A stretch of DNA of 64,000 nucleotides from Siphonodentalium dalli (GCA_032622095.1 CP136064.1:147810864-147874863); one strand, 5' to 3'; positions 33,775 to 46,915 are shown, counted from the first letter of the stretch. Program-made: numbers and translations. Notes: a model not told the origin generated them from the letters alone.

Positions 33775-34155
33775 AATTTGTCCACAACTAGTCGTTTGGT
33801 GTACACTGATCGGAATGTTTTTGTTTGTTCTTCACTGATTACTGCCCGATTCTTCAAGCGCTTAATTCTGCATGGATAGTTTATGATGTAATGACAGTTT
33901 GACCGGTCGTTAACACATTCAACCATAGAATGAAAATTACTTGCTGTTTAGTATTATAATCTAGAGTGATACCGTTAACCTTATATTCAGATTTTATGAC
34001 ACCATCTTTCACGTATTGATATGCATAATTGTTTGGGCCTAATCCTACAACTATTATGATTTTAGCATCCGGGTGTTCATCGGTCCATTCACCTAGGTAG
34101 CTGTCTTGAGTTTTTATGTTTTCTTTTTCTGGATCAAGGATGTACATACAATAGG
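33775..34155 (-). pseudogene. Polinton DNA polymerase B, C-terminal fragment
   Basis: Frame 34174-33881 shows YLGEWTDE, then GPNNYAYQY and NGITLDYN, the block after the catalytic DTD motif in protein-primed Polinton polymerases. The end follows in another frame, with VYTKRLVVDKF near 33800. The coding trace begins immediately after the position of the DTD motif, at 34150-34155; a 1-base shift lies at about 34138. The N-terminal 85-90% of the protein is at 57053-59943. Upstream sequence (34156 onward) no longer matches. Confidence 0.8.
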
Positions 34156-35050
34156 TGAGCGGCAGAGACCCCAAACATTTTGCTTTAATATACGCACCGT
34201 ACTTAAAGCCAAATTTGGTATTTTTGGAAAGGTGAGGATGTAAGCTACTTGATATGACCTACTATCGGATCCGAAAGTGGTGCAGTTTCCATGGAAATGG
34301 ACTTAAAAAGTATAGTCGCATTTGAATGGTATTGCCAATAAATTCAATGGATGGAACAATGAAAAGCTGCAATTTTAAACATTCTTTTTTATTTTAAGTC
34401 AATTCTGGTTTAATGGTTTCAGGAAGATCTCTGTGGACTCTTTCTACGTTCCTATTGGGGATATTAGTCCGTAAAGCCGTTGGAGCGCCGTTTTGGGGTA
34501 ATTTTACGGGGTTTTTTTGTGAGAAAATGGTGAATTTTGGAATCACGGTGCTGGTTGAGAATCATACTATACAAACTGGACTGTGATATGTCATTTTGAA
34601 GATATGGCCTACCTGAATAGATGGCTTGTTTGGTTGAGCACTGATTTAAGTTGCCATGGAAACGATTACCATAATTAGGAATAAATGTATGTATAATTCC
34701 TTGTAATTTCATGAAAAGTATATCGGTACAAACCGACAATCTGCTACAACAATAGTATTGACATTAATAACATTCCATAGAATGTTAAAGACTTCATCTA
34801 CTTTCGAAATGGATTTCAAAGACCAATCTTATTATTTTTTTATTTTTATTTTGAATAAAAGCTCCATTTTCTGTATAAAATTAGTGAAAATTCATGAAAT
34901 TTGAATTCTTCTGCAAACTTGAGCAAGGTATTCAATATATGTTAAAGTTGTATTATTAGCCATTTAGTGATGCTATTTGGATTACAACATATATGCTTAG
35001 AATTGAATTGTCAATGGTGATATCATAATTATATACCACAACGTGATAAC
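34156..35050. other. Left end of the block splitting PolB; no recognised gene
   Basis: It holds only short frames (for example 34464-34739, minus) without family resemblance. Two CCATGGAAA palindromic motifs occur: TTTCCATGGAAAT near 34290 and GTTGCCATGGAAAC near 34652, the latter fitting an RFX X-box consensus. An ATTCATGAAATTTGAATTC-type dyad lies near 34890. Confidence 0.4.
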
Positions 35051-35067
35051 AATGATGAACCTCCAAT

Positions 35068-35334
35068 GTGTTGATATATAAGAAAATAACAGTAAATTCA
35101 GAGGAAATGAGAGACACATTGATTAAAAAAGCTGTGGAGTTCAACCGAATTAGTGATGCGAATCCGAAAGATAAAAATTATTTCAACCGTGATCTGACCA
35201 AAAAGGAAAGTGAAAAACAAAAATCTCTTCGCGACGAACTTAAACAAAAGAGAAGTGAGAACCCCCGAGAGCGTTTCGTTATTCGGAAAGACAAAGTGGT
35301 TAAATTCTCAAAAAATGGAACATCATCGAAATGA
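35068..35334 (+). pseudogene. LINE ORF1 protein C-terminus
   Basis: The 88-residue frame is Lys/Glu/Arg-rich: YFNRDLTKKESEKQKSLRDEL followed by a KRSENPRERFVIRKDKVV end. This charged-helix-plus-strand ending is the usual close of ORF1 in CR1/L2-like LINEs. The rest of ORF1 is absent, consistent with 5' truncation. It stops about 30 bases before the endonuclease frame. Confidence 0.6.
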
Positions 35335-35364
35335 CTTTCGTCTCCGGACAACGGTAAGAAGAAT

Positions 35365-36550
35365 ATGCATAAATTGGCAAAATGGAACACTAAACCAGTT
35401 TGTTTATACACAAATGCTGATAATTTGGTCAATAAAAGGGACGAACTGGATATTGTTATCGATGATGTTGAACCTAGTATTATATGTGTCACCGAAGTTT
35501 ATCCAAAAAACTCAAAAACAACAATAAATCCAAGCGAGATGCAAATAAAAGGCTATGACATGTTTATCGGAAAAAATCCAAGAAGAGGCGTTATTATGCA
35601 CATTCACTCTTCTTTATCGGCACAATCAAGTGAAGCATTAATGGTATCTGAATTCCAAGAATCTGTTTGGTGTGAGTGGCGAGTAGGACAGGATACTGTA
35701 TTAGTTGGATGCATATACAGGAGCCCTAGTTCGGAGAAAGAAAATGACAAAGAAATGGCGACACTGTTCAAGAAAATAAAGAAGTAAAAACCCTAGAAAT
35801 TTGCTAATTGTCGGAGACTTCAATGAGCCGGAAATTGATTGGAGCACTGGACATTCTCCAGGTGATAGCGGTCGAAAACTTCTGGAATGTTTACGAAAGG
35901 GTTTCCTAGTACAACTAGTAACTAAGCCAACGCGACACAGGCAAGGGCAAAAATCTAATTTACTCGACCTTTGCATAACCAACAATGAAGATATCGTTAA
36001 GGAGATAATTCACCGCAACCCACTTGGACATAGCGACCACGATACGCTAGAATTAAAATTGGATCCATATATTTTCGAAGCAGAGAAATCACCACAGACG
36101 AATCGTTACTTGTTTAACAAAGGGAACTACGATGCTATTCGACGGTCAATTCAATATGAACCATGGGATATTCTTACTACTATGGATGTATGCACTGGCT
36201 GGGAAAAACTTTATAAAAAACTAGGGGAACTCATGGAGGAACATATACCAAAATCCACCCGACAAAATATAAAGAAACAGAAAAACAAGTGGTCAACAAA
36301 AGATGTTCTTAGTGCAATCAGACAAAAAAGGCAAGATTACAAGAGATACAGAAATGCGAGGGGTGAACAGACTTACAACCAGTACAAACTTTCTAGAGAG
36401 AATTCAAACAGAATGATAAAAGAAGCGAAGCTGAACTATGAGCGGAAACTGTCTCGTGAGTGTAAAATAAATCCGAAATCGTTCTGGGGATAATTATGTC
36501 AGCAGCAAAACAGGAACCAATCACGGAATAGCGGACCTTCAAAACAAAAA
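35365..36550 (+). pseudogene. LINE ORF2: endonuclease and linker, with two frameshifts
   Basis: Frame 35365-35787 carries the endonuclease start (NADNLVNKRDELD, ICVTEVYPKN, GCIYRSPSS). After a one-base shift, frame 35801-36493 carries VGDFNEPEIDW, SNLLDLCITN and the catalytic LGHSDHDTLEL block. The linker follows with an NPKSFW end, and another one-base shift (near 36488) leads on to the reverse transcriptase. GDFN and SDH are preserved. The enzyme nicks target DNA to prime reverse transcription. Confidence 0.85.
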
Positions 36551-36560
36551 GAATAACACG

Positions 36561-37676
36561 ATGGCACGAAAAGACAAAGAAAAGGCGGATATATTAAATG
36601 ATTTCTTCTCCAGCGTGTTCACTAAAGAGAATCTGACAAACATTCCAATTTTGGATGACAAAACAAACGGAAAACACATTGTAGATATACAAGTTACATC
36701 GGCAGCTGTAGAAAAGAAACTGAGAAACCTGAACCCATTCAAAAGTTATGTCCCGGATGGTATATCACCTCTGATCTTGAAAGAAACTGCAGCAGAGATC
36801 AGTAAACCGCTCTGCATTTTATTCAATAAATCATTCGAAGAAGGAAAACTACCAGAGATTTGGAAAAAGGCAACAGTTTCCTGTATATATAAGAAAGGTT
36901 CAAAATCCGACCCAAGTAACTATCGACCCGTGAGTCTCACTTGTATATTATGTAAGATCATGGAATCGTTTGTCAGTGACGCTATCGCCGCACACATGGA
37001 GCAGTATTCCTTATTCACTGAGTGTCAACACGGCTTCAGGAGTAAATGTTCATGTAAAACACAACTGTTGGAATATCTGTCACACGTTACATCAGAACTC
37101 GACAGAGGCGAACCGGTAGATGTGATATACCTAGACTTCCAAAAGGCGTTTGATACTGTGCCACACGAGAGGTTGATTCACAAACTGAGAGCATATGGAA
37201 TACAAGGCAGTTTGATAACATGGATTCGAGACTTTCTAAGTAATAGAATACAGCGTGTTAAAGTAAACAGTGAGTGTTCAGAATGGATGAGTGTTACGAG
37301 CGGAGTTCCACAGGGTAATGTATTGGGTCCTATTCTATTCATAATATTCACCAATGACTTACCAGATAGTGTTAAAGGGATATGCCATATATTTGCTGAC
37401 GACACTAAACTGGTAGGCAACCCTAATACAAGTAACATCCAAAACAATATTGATGATGTGTGCCAATGGTCAACAAATTGGGAACTTAAATTCAATTCCT
37501 CAAAAATTCACGTGCTGCACTTTGGATTCAACAACCCTCGGCATCAATACAACATGACCGATTCGACAGAAAGGCCACCAATTCTAGTGAGCGAGTATGA
37601 AAAAGATCTGGGAGTGACTATTGATACGCAACTAAAGTTTGATTGTCATATTAACAGTGTGTGTAGTCGCATATAG
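36561..37676 (+). pseudogene. LINE ORF2 reverse transcriptase domain, catalytic motifs intact
   Basis: A 371-residue frame holds all main RT blocks: NYRPVSLT, the HGFRS block, YLDFQKAFDTVPH (first catalytic Asp), SGVPQGNVLGP, the catalytic FADDTKL (about 37390), and KCxxxH-type LKFNSSKIHVLHFG. Order and spacing fit the CR1 group. It ends by frameshift at about 37660 and continues in frame 37639-38235. The domain itself has no internal stop. Confidence 0.9.
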
Positions 37677-38235
37677 AACTCTGGGCATAATCAGGAGAAC
37701 TTTCGTCAGTTTAGAACCAGATACATTTAGCTACTTGTACAGGTCTATGGTGAGACCCATACTGGAATATTGTAATACGGCTTGGAACCCTCATCACAAG
37801 AACAGAAGCATAACCATTGAACGGGTGCAGAGGCGAGCAACAAAAATGGTGCCGAAATTTCGAAAATTAAGTTATACAGACAGAATGATAAACCTCGGTT
37901 TGATGTCTTTGAAATATCGCCGATTCAGAGGTGATATGATAGAGACATATAAATACCAGAATGAGTTATACAACGTGGACGAGAGTAAACTGTTCAAGCG
38001 AGCAGAGTACACCCGAACAAGAGGTAACACTATGAAATTGGCATATTCGAGATCATCGAAGGATATCGGGATGTTCTTCTTCTGCAACCGAATTGTTTCC
38101 AGCTGGAATGCCATGCCTGATTATATTGTACAATCGCAAACGCTAGCAGAATTCAAAACTCTATTGGACAATCACTTCCGCCCAATACGGTACGAATATG
38201 ATACAGAAGGGATGGATTGCCATGCAGTAAAATAA
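37639..38235 (+). pseudogene. LINE ORF2 C-terminal region
   Basis: The 198-residue frame includes RTLGIIRRTF, YRSMVRPILEYCNTAWNPH, IERVQRRATKMV and a SRSSKDIGMFFFCNRIVSSWNAMP ending, the standard thumb/post-RT region of CR1-like LINEs. It overlaps the RT frame by 38 bases, as expected from a single-base indel. The stop is at 38233-38235. About 45-70 bases of 3' UTR follow. Confidence 0.85.
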
Positions 38236-38306
38236 CTTTTGATATAATCCGGAACTAAGAGTCATTCGACTCGTTCTGTGTATCTTGATGTTATGTTATG
38301 TTTAGA

Positions 38307-38442
38307 AATACATGGCGGATTCAATGTGGTCATGGGATTTTGACTAATTGAAACAATCAGCAAACTGCATGCACCCGGAAGGAGTTTGCTGAATTTGTAT
38401 CGCTGTCAAAATCCCATAACCATGTTGCATCCGCCATGTATT
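38307..38442. repeat. Hairpin MITE-like element of 136 bp
   Basis: AATACATGGCGGATTCAATGTGG mirrors CCATGTTGCATCCGCCATGTATT at the other end, continuing through CATGGGATTTTGA and its complement. The loop of about 50 bases contains a smaller AGCAAACTGCATGCAC...GGAGTTTGCTGA dyad. It follows directly on the LINE 3' end. Confidence 0.8.
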
Positions 38443-38891
38443 ATATATGTTTATATACTTAAATTCATTATGGACTGGGGTTGTTTGCATCTTATGTTGG
38501 AATCCTTGATTTTAAGAAAACCAAAAAGTTTTTGGATCGGTAAAACCATTCGTGGTCATGTCAAGTTATTTTGCTGGTCAAATGATGGGAATCTGTTGAA
38601 AAAAACGCATAAATCGTGTTGATTTCAAAAGGTCCAATAGGAACATTACACCCATGGAATGGTTTTATCTCAGTCATAATGCCATTTGTGCAACATATTG
38701 CAAATAAAAATCAACCATTATGCAAATTAACTATTGATACAAAAGGCTCCGGTTTATAAAAGGAGCGTTTTCAAGAATTGTTAGGGAATAAACATATGCA
38801 CTCTCAGAACTTAGTATTTCTCTATTAATCGGTGATTTCCGGGATCAATTTGTTCCTAAATCTTTAAACGACATTGACTCAATGCTTTCAT
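38443..38891. other. Short interval, nothing recognised
   Basis: There is no supported gene. The 78-residue frame 38386-38622 has no family resemblance and overlaps the hairpin. Confidence 0.45.
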
Positions 38892-41800
38892 TAGTCCAGC
38901 CACATTAGGCGTGAAAGGGGAAAAGTAAGGATATAAATAGGGGAAAGCTGATTTTTTTTAAAATTATTTAGGCCATAATATCGCAGATGCGTCACGAAAA
39001 GTCCCCTAAAATCCGTGTTGAGCTTTCTGAGTTAAACCATTTTTTCCATATGAAAAAACAAACTTTTATATTTTTCACAATCATCGGAATAATTGGATGC
39101 TATATCAATTTTTCAGCCGAAACATACCAAATGTAATCAATATTGTTCAATACACAATTCTCGAATCAGATTTACCAATTGAACGGGGGGATTTGAATGA
39201 ATTTCGCAGATATGGACAAAAATAACTTAATGACCCCAAAAAATGACGATTTTTTCAGACAAACTGTCGTAGTCAATATCCAATTTCTCGAGCTACTCAT
39301 TACGTAGGCGCGGGCAATTTGTTTTAAAAACTGCACATACATCACTCCTTCAATATATTATGCGGAATTAGCGACTATACCTATGATAAGTGGCCAATAT
39401 TTGCAAAAACATAACCCTACCACCTAAACTGGCTCTCGTCACATTTTGCTCTTCTGCTAGTCCAAGGACTTGTTGTAGAAAACACCACAACTGTGAAAAA
39501 GGTGACAAAAGCATGACACTTGGCACATATGTTTCTTATACACTACTGGTCATTTTCACATGTGGCGACATTCGCAGCAGGCTCTTCTTAGCAACGGTTC
39601 CTAGGCAACTACCCGGCATCGAATTAATGCATATGACTGATATTATGTGAGTTCTAACAAACTGAATTACGTCGCGTAGCATTTTTATGGTGAAAACAAT
39701 TGTTGTCAGTTTCGACCTGACTGACAAACTGCCACATTTTTTACTTACAGGTGGTAACGGTTGCTAGGGACATACCCACGATATAAAAATGCACATATGA
39801 CTGATATTATGATTGCTTTATTAATAAACTAAACTTCACCAAATAGCACTTTTATATTGAAAACAATGATAATAGTAGTTGTTAGTGTTAAGCTGGCTCA
39901 AAAACAGTACCATATAATTATTATTTGTATGAGTGGTGTCTGTTGCCAGGGTCATACCCGAAATACCAAAAATGCACTGATATTATGGTAGTTTGAACTA
40001 AACTCGTTTTTATGGTGTTAATGTGAGCCTTACCAGATTATGCTACAAATTTAGTTTCCATATGGGTAGTTGGTACAATTATCCGTTATGCTCCACTAGT
40101 TCAGATATCAGGAATTCAAAGTGAGAGTTGAAAAGTCGTTGCTTATATTTTATATGAGGCATGACCATAATAGTTACATAAGCCATAGATTAACACAGCT
40201 AGATGTATAATGTAAGTCACGGACCCACTCTACTATATATGAAGATCATAGGGCCAGTCATCAATATGTTAGCCATGGACCTAGCCTACAATAGTTGGGA
40301 CCCATGCACATATACATAGTCATATGACCCATGGCCATACATATAGACTAGGATATGTATAGTCCATGAACCAGACCGCTTCATATAAGCCCTTACATAT
40401 TGGCCTGAGATCCAGGCATATATAGACTAGGCATACACCATTTAACCACGATGTTAGACGGGTTATACCTGGTCACCAAGGCCCCACCAATGGAGCGATG
40501 CTGTGTTATAGAAATACAATATTATACTCTATGGCGATGGACCCAGCCCATTATACATGTATGATACCTAAGCTGCATTTTCGTTAAGGGTGGAGGCGCC
40601 TATAAATAGCCCACACACATGGCACTGTAGGTTGGCCATGGACACATGCCCATATGTGGAGACCATGGACCAAGGCCGATATATGTATGCCATATGGCAT
40701 TGTACACAGACATAAGCAGATGCCTAAATGTAGATTATGGACTCACACCCTTATACGTGATATATCTACACCAAAGACGCAGACACGTTTAAGTAGTGCT
40801 AAGCCTAATGCCCAGGCTACTATAGTTATGTATGCATTGGATACAGGTCCCTAAATATAAGCTACGGAACCGACGTTATTAGTCAGTTCATAGATTCACA
40901 TATATGCTGGTAGGCAACGGACTGATCCACATATATAGGAGACATGTGGACACCAGGCCCTACGGGTAAGTCATGGACCAAAATGCCTGTGCATGGATCC
41001 ACGTCTCTATATGAATGCCACACAACACCCTATTGTATGGAGGTCCCTATAGACTGGCCGTGTGTACCACTATGGATATGGACCCAGGCTCATACAAGTA
41101 GGAAATTGAGACGGCCACTGTGGACAGCCCATGTATCCAGGCTGATTTAGTTATGACCTTATCCAACAGTTATGACCTTATTACCAGGCATTGATATGTA
41201 AGACATGAACCCATCCCATGTATGTACATGTTACATGACTACTTAGGTTATAATCACAGCCACGCATACGCCATGGTCCCATGTGGACACCACATGTAGC
41301 GCAATTACACAGGTGCATATATTTATGAACTCATGACATGTACCCAGGTCTATACAGCAAATCCATAGAACCAGCCCTAAATAGTATATCATCGGTCCAG
41401 ACACCTTTCTATGACATGGACACAGTAGTTAAGTCACATCATTTGATGCAGTTCCATATAGGTAGGTCACGAACCATGATAATGGGCCCATTGCTGCCCA
41501 TGTAAGTAGGAAATGGGCATCGGTTCCTAAAGGTAGTTCATGGTATCGCAGTCTGAAATATATAGGCCATGCTCATGTACGAGCTCCTGTAGACATGTAA
41601 ATGACCCATGCCAATGTAACATACATGTAGTTATAGCATGAATAGGAAGGACACACAGTTAGTTCCTACCGTATAGCAACTGGTGGGGATACTACAACAC
41701 CATGATATAGTGTTCTGCATGGATTCCATTGTCAAATGTAGTGTGAATGTCGGATTCCATGGGGGGAGGGGGGGTCAGGTGGTATCGACATAAATGTGGG

Positions 41801-43440
41801 TCAATATATTTTACATGTCTCATTAAAATGTATTCCAACAATCGACTGATGGAAGATACAATCATAAACTCCACACAGGTATGTCAGTTCGATAAAAATA
41901 ACTCAATAGTCTGTCAGTTTTAAGTAGATTTGTCAATGGTAGGTCGTTACCTAGCAACATTGAAACCTCAATTCCAATCTGCCACATGGGAATCACATGA
42001 GAATGCATCAGCACACAATACAACAACACATGAGAATGCATCAGCACACAATACAACAACCTTTTAATAGTGATGCATTATTGCCAAAATAAGCATACTG
42101 TGGCATATTATGAAACAATTATATCATGTAAATTGCCCGAAACCATACCATATTATGAAACAGTTATATCAGTTACATTACCAGAAACTCATACATATGG
42201 TATGTTTTCAAATGTGAATATGTCCATAGCAACCATTACACCATCCGTTAGGTAATGCATGCAGCAACTTTACTGTCATGTCCACACATACAACAATTAT
42301 AATAATTGTTTTCAATATATGTATGTTACATGGCGTAGTTTAGTTTGTTAAAATACCATGATATCAGTCATTTTTCGATTTCGGGTATGTCCCTAGCAAC
42401 CGTTACCAGAAATATATAGTAATTGTTTAATTCGAACCCACACTAACTACAACTATTAATGTTGTTACACCATAAAATGATAATGACGTAGTTTATATTA
42501 GTTTGTTAAAACTACCAAAATATCAGTCAGTTCGGCATTTTTTCTATTTCGGGTATGTCCCTAGCAACCGTTACCACCCCAGTAAGTAAGAAATATGGCA
42601 ATTTTCCAGCCAGATCCACTCTAACAATAACTAATTTTATTTTAACCATAAAAATGCTGCATGACATAGTTTAGATTCTTAAAACTGTCATAATATCAGT
42701 CATATTTGTATTTCTTCGATGTCGGACAGTTGCCTACCAACCGTTGCTAAGGAAGGACCTGCCGCGATGTCTCACATCTGAAAATGATTAGCATTGTATA
42801 AGGAACCTATGTGCCAAGATTCATAGTATTTTCACCATTTGCACAATTGTTACGCCAGGACTATTATGTGGTAGTTTGGCATTTTAGACTCTCGAAGCCA
42901 TGGCGTACAATTTAGGGGGTATTGTTAAGTTTCCGGCTATAAAATCTTAAGGATGGTGATAGTTCGATATATGTTATCACTTTCCTTTTCTGAATTAACC
43001 ACTGGTCTAATATAATGGTTCATAATTGAGCTCATTGTCGTCTGAATACCTTTACTCGCCCTCTTTTATTAGGAACTTGTTGAATCCTCATGCGATTGAT
43101 ATGCTCTCTTTGGCAATAAATGTCATCACAATTATGGAATGTCGACTGTGAGTAAGCTATAGTATCCACTACACATATCTAGTGACACCTGTTCCACGAT
43201 GGACGGGTATGTGTGAAGATTGAGTCCGTAAATTAGCCTACATATGACTGCATTCGCGTATGGCCTGATGGAATTTCGTCAGAATTTGCACCGTTACGAA
43301 AAATCATGATATCTCAAAAAGCTCAACTCGGATTCTAGGGGACTTTTACCATATTGTCCATAAACATCTTATTAGTAATCCCTGAAAAAATCAGCTTTCC
43401 CCTATTTTTTGCCGTAGTGAAACCTAATGTGCCTGGACTA
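38892..43440. mobile_element. 4.5-kb fold-back element with repeated inner arms and a minisatellite core
   Basis: The termini TAGTCCAGCCACATTAGG (38892) and CCTAATGTGCCTGGACTA (ending 43440) are inverted repeats, flanked by CAT on both sides (38889-38891 and 43441-43443). Outer arms share GGGGAAAGCTGATTTTTT, GAGCTTT...GTCCCCTA blocks in mirrored order. Inner arms contain several copies of GTTGCTAGGGACATACCC...TGACTGATATTATG (39590-40000) and their complements (42200-42750). The centre (40170-41690) is a degenerate CCATGGACCCAGG-type repeat. No coding gene is present; such elements are known as FB-type fold-backs. Confidence 0.8.
40170..41690 (+). repeat. Degenerate minisatellite, ATGGACCCAGGCCCATATA-like units
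   Basis: Dozens of loosely conserved 35-45 bp units contain CATGGACC/CACGGACC, a CAGGCC/CAGCCC block and ATATATAG/ACATATAG. Units vary greatly, so it is old. The longest frames over it (40654-40854 and 40944-41150) are repeat-derived. Confidence 0.7.
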
Positions 43441-45205
43441 CATAGGTTTATTGACATATTGAATTATGGTGTGACACACACGTTATGGGGAAATTTTAAG
43501 CAATATAAGGTTATGTAAATAGATTAATGTAATACAAGTTCAACATACATAACAGGATATTATAAGCATACATACAGTAAAGGTTCCGCTTACAACACAT
43601 GTCACACACTCAGTATTTCTTACTGCAGCGCTGTTGTAGTGACAAATAGGTAATAATTTAATCAAATGAATTATTTAAAAAAAAAAAATTCGAGGTTTAC
43701 TTATTAAAGGTACTTAATCCAATCAGTCTGTTTCAATATCATCATGATACAACAATAACAACAACATTTATTCAAAATACGCTATAGCTATCAGAATCGA
43801 TTAATTACAACAAAATAATCCTAACCACTGTCAAATATGGTATAAAATTTCCCAAAATCTGTTATTTATCAACATGATGTTCAATGAAATTTGGCCGTAT
43901 TATCAAAATTCTACAACACAAAGCCACTAGATTTTAGTGTTATCCATCTTCATCCGCAATTTTGTCGGTGTGACGAATATTTGCCAGGCAAAATGTACAT
44001 ATCTCGTGGCGAAATAACAGATTTCAAAGTCGATATCTGATCCATCTGAGATTTGATGAGTGGGTTCCTCATCTCGAATAAAATATTTTATACCCCCCCC
44101 CCAAGCCAAAGAAATAGTAATTTAGGGGTGTTGAATAAGATAATTCATCTTTAAATCATATCCGTTTGTATTTGTATTCGGGTTTTTCTAAACGCTACAT
44201 TGCTTGTAATGAGAAGTTCATACAATAAGCACGAAATGAAAGTTATACGTTATTGTGGTTGAATGATGGTAATATGGTCTGGTCGGTGGTAATTCGACCT
44301 AATTGTTGATGAAATTTCAAAGCTGACACTCTCTGGGAAAAACTCCATTTTGGCGCTATTCCAATGTCTGAAACTTTATAAATAAAATGTGTTTAAAGAA
44401 CAACTCAGTGACCAACAGATGACCTTTGAAATTTAAAAATTGCATGTGCTTTATTTGTGGGGCAAAATCTTGACCTCAATGTCGAGTGTCCTGGTTAAAC
44501 AAATATCCACAACAGCAGTGATAGTCACCATCAACTACCACAATAACTCATATCACATAATAATATAATATAAGGTTTACCTAGATGGTGTACTATATAA
44601 CAACTATTAATATGCATACACTGTATGTATCCTGATCATGCTTGTATTTAATTTGCACTAAATATTAAATATGGTATATATCTTCCCAACAACAAGTTTG
44701 ATATAGTTTCGTGTGTATCAAATGATAAATATGAAACGAAGACCGCTGTTCTTTATTTATTTCAAATATATATTTCTATATAATAATGAGATGATCAAGT
44801 GGGACATATATTCGTTACTATTTTAGAACGGACCATCCAGGTAATTATCAGATAATTAGAGTTCTTCTATTGCTACGCTCTGAACGTCAAATGTCCGAGA
44901 GTGATTGCTTGTATTGTTTTACTCCATAGTTATTAGCGACAATGAGTCTAATTAACGTTTATTTATGACAACATTATACAATAAAATTGAAGGTCCATGT
45001 TAACAATAACCAATATTGTTTATTAGATAAACGACCACACATGCTTATGCAAGAAAATATTCGGAATATAATTAATATTTATCGATAGAAGCATTTCCTA
45101 GCAGTTGTCTTTGTTCCATATGTAATATTTAGTACCCATGAATAAATACAAATCTTGTTTATATAGGAAGAGTAAACATATTTAACGGTAAGTTAAAAGT
45201 CAAGA
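43441..45205. other. Interval without recognisable gene
   Basis: It contains an A-run (43677-43688), a C-run (44093-44102), AT-rich dyads and no frame with family resemblance (the 60-residue frame at 43927-44109 is unremarkable). It may hold the 3' untranslated or flanking part of the PIN/CXC gene. Confidence 0.45.
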
Positions 45206-46909
45206 TTATTCAATGTCCATTTGTGTTTCGTTATTGTCCGACGAAATCATTACCACATTGTCTCTAGTTGTATTGCCGCATCTATCAGTCGGACCACATA
45301 TACATAGGTCAAAGCATGGAAGATTATTCTGAAAGCATGTACAGCTTGTTTTGCAATTATTGTGTTTACTGCACACACATACAAGATTTGCAATTATTTC
45401 TGAAGCAGTCGGTCCTTGAAAATACACAGGCATTAATCCATTATCACTTATCTGCCACCCATATTCAATAGCATTGCCTAATCTAGGTTTAGCTGATCTT
45501 GCGGACATCCACACCCTGGTCTGATACTTCGCCCGTAAAACATGCTGCTGAAAACTTGCCTCGCATGGAGGAATTCTCGAAATTGTTGACGCCTTGACAC
45601 ACGTCAGTTTTTTACGCAACAATTTCAAGGAGTCGTGTTCCTCGCTACCAATCCCTTTCGGGTCATACAGGCATGCCACGAAATGTCGCGCACACGCTGT
45701 ACCATTATCTGCTTCAGTTGTGGCTGCACCGAAAAGCGCAAGGTCACTGAAGTATTCAAGGTTGGCGATAAATATCTTCAGAGCGGTTTTGTTTACCCAT
45801 TCCATAGATGGAAGATGTTGTGTCACAACCGGAGAGAGCATGCATCGCTAAAAGATTATCACAACACAATTTTCATAATTTCAGTGCAGTGCTGTGTATT
45901 CCTATGTAACGATGCTTCTATCCAATGCCAGTTTCGAACCATGAGATATTGCCAAAGTGATGAAAGAAATGCACAGAAAGAACAAACACACCGGTGTCCG
46001 GTTATATTTTATTGTGATCCTTCCCTTGGTAGTTGAAGAAAAGATTTCATCGTCAACATAATCGGCACATAGGATCATTCTCGTGTCGGCTTCTTCGTGT
46101 GTACATTCCAGGGATTGGACACTATGGGCACCTGTAGAGATCACCACCATGGTTAACTTTCCATCTTTAAATCCCCCTGATAGAAATATCTGCTTGTGGT
46201 GTGTCATCAGATCGGGTGCATTGTCTGTAATATACTTGCATATATACCCGACCAAGGCGGCTTTATTCTGAGAAGAACCAAGAAATATCCTCCAGTTGGG
46301 AATCTCACGGCCACCAATGACATCATATTCTGCTTCTTATGTATACTGCGTACGTAGGTTCCTTTCATGGGTCTTCGTTGATTGTTCGATATCGTATCTG
46401 TGTCAAAAACATTAATTACAGTGTCCGATATATTTAAGCACTTGATAAAGTGCTGCACTTGATTAAGTGCTCTAAATAGTGTTTTGCCAAGTCTGATAAT
46501 TATTGCCGTTGATTGCCTGAATAACAGCCATCCCATCTCGGATATAAACTGACAAGAGATTCAGCATGCGGATGTAGATTATCGGTATGCAGATTATCTT
46601 CCTCAAGTGTGTGCAGTAGATCTGACTTCTTGCACTTACGCATATAACCATCATCGTGGAACAACGATGCTGGGACAGCACCGACCGAATAACTCAATAC
46701 GATTTCCAGACTCATATTCCTTGAATATGTCATTGGTAGTGCACGCCCGAAAATCAGTTCTGATGCCATCTGCGCACTCTTTAAATCTCCACCAACATTA
46801 ACTTTAGTTGCCTTGTTCATAGATTCGAATGTCTGGAGTTTTGTTTTTGTAATTGGTTTATAGAAACTATCTTTTCTGTTTCATCTGCAGAAAGTGCCTT
46901 TTTAACAAA
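45206..46909 (-). pseudogene. PIN-like nuclease/CXC protein, C-terminal half (downstream of the palindromic insertion)
   Basis: Reading down the minus strand, frames give a FGRALPMTYSRNMSL segment, GYMRKCKKSDLL, DGMAVIQAINGN (46540-46500), CTHEEADTRMILC (46110-46070), and in a shifted frame a PDTG-VFVL block (about 46000). The spacing of an Asp after a hydrophobic strand, EADTR and a PDTD-type motif recalls FEN1/PIN-like nucleases (inference). An acceptor-like TAATCTTTTAG (about 45850) precedes the last frame (45841-45206), which ends in a tesmin/TSO1-like CXC domain: CVCSKHNNCKTSCTCFQNNLPCFDLC. Frameshifts and the Asp-to-Gly change make it a pseudogene. I know the family only as large uncharacterised proteins, often multicopy in marine invertebrates. 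Confidence 0.65.
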
Positions 46910-46915
46910 GTCGTT

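Larger units (their letters stand above)
26285..34155 (-). mobile_element. Polinton/Maverick, left segment (PolB C-terminus to protease)
   Basis: All recognisable genes lie on the minus strand in a Polinton-like set: end of protein-primed DNA polymerase B, packaging ATPase, small proteins, retrovirus-like integrase, penton-like and major capsid proteins, and adenain-type protease. Every one carries frameshifts or stops. The segment stops inside PolB at 34155, and the missing part of PolB is found at 57053-59943 in the same orientation. I infer that both are one element of roughly 11-14 kb. Terminal repeats were not identified. Confidence 0.85.
35050..38280 (+). mobile_element. CR1-like LINE, nearly complete
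   Basis: In one orientation lie an ORF1 end, endonuclease, linker, reverse transcriptase and C-terminal region, each recognisable and separated only by single-base frameshifts. The endonuclease and RT catalytic motifs are intact, so the copy is comparatively young. The 3' end is near 38280-38305 and lacks a long poly-A. The 5' end is not fixed and ORF1 is mostly missing, so it is 5'-truncated. It lies wholly within the block that splits PolB. Confidence 0.85.

Noticed and set aside
34464-34739. 91-codon minus-strand frame at the left end of the block, as the missing N-terminus of the PIN/CXC gene
   Set aside because: I found no resemblance to that family, so a circularly permuted insertion is not supported by it.
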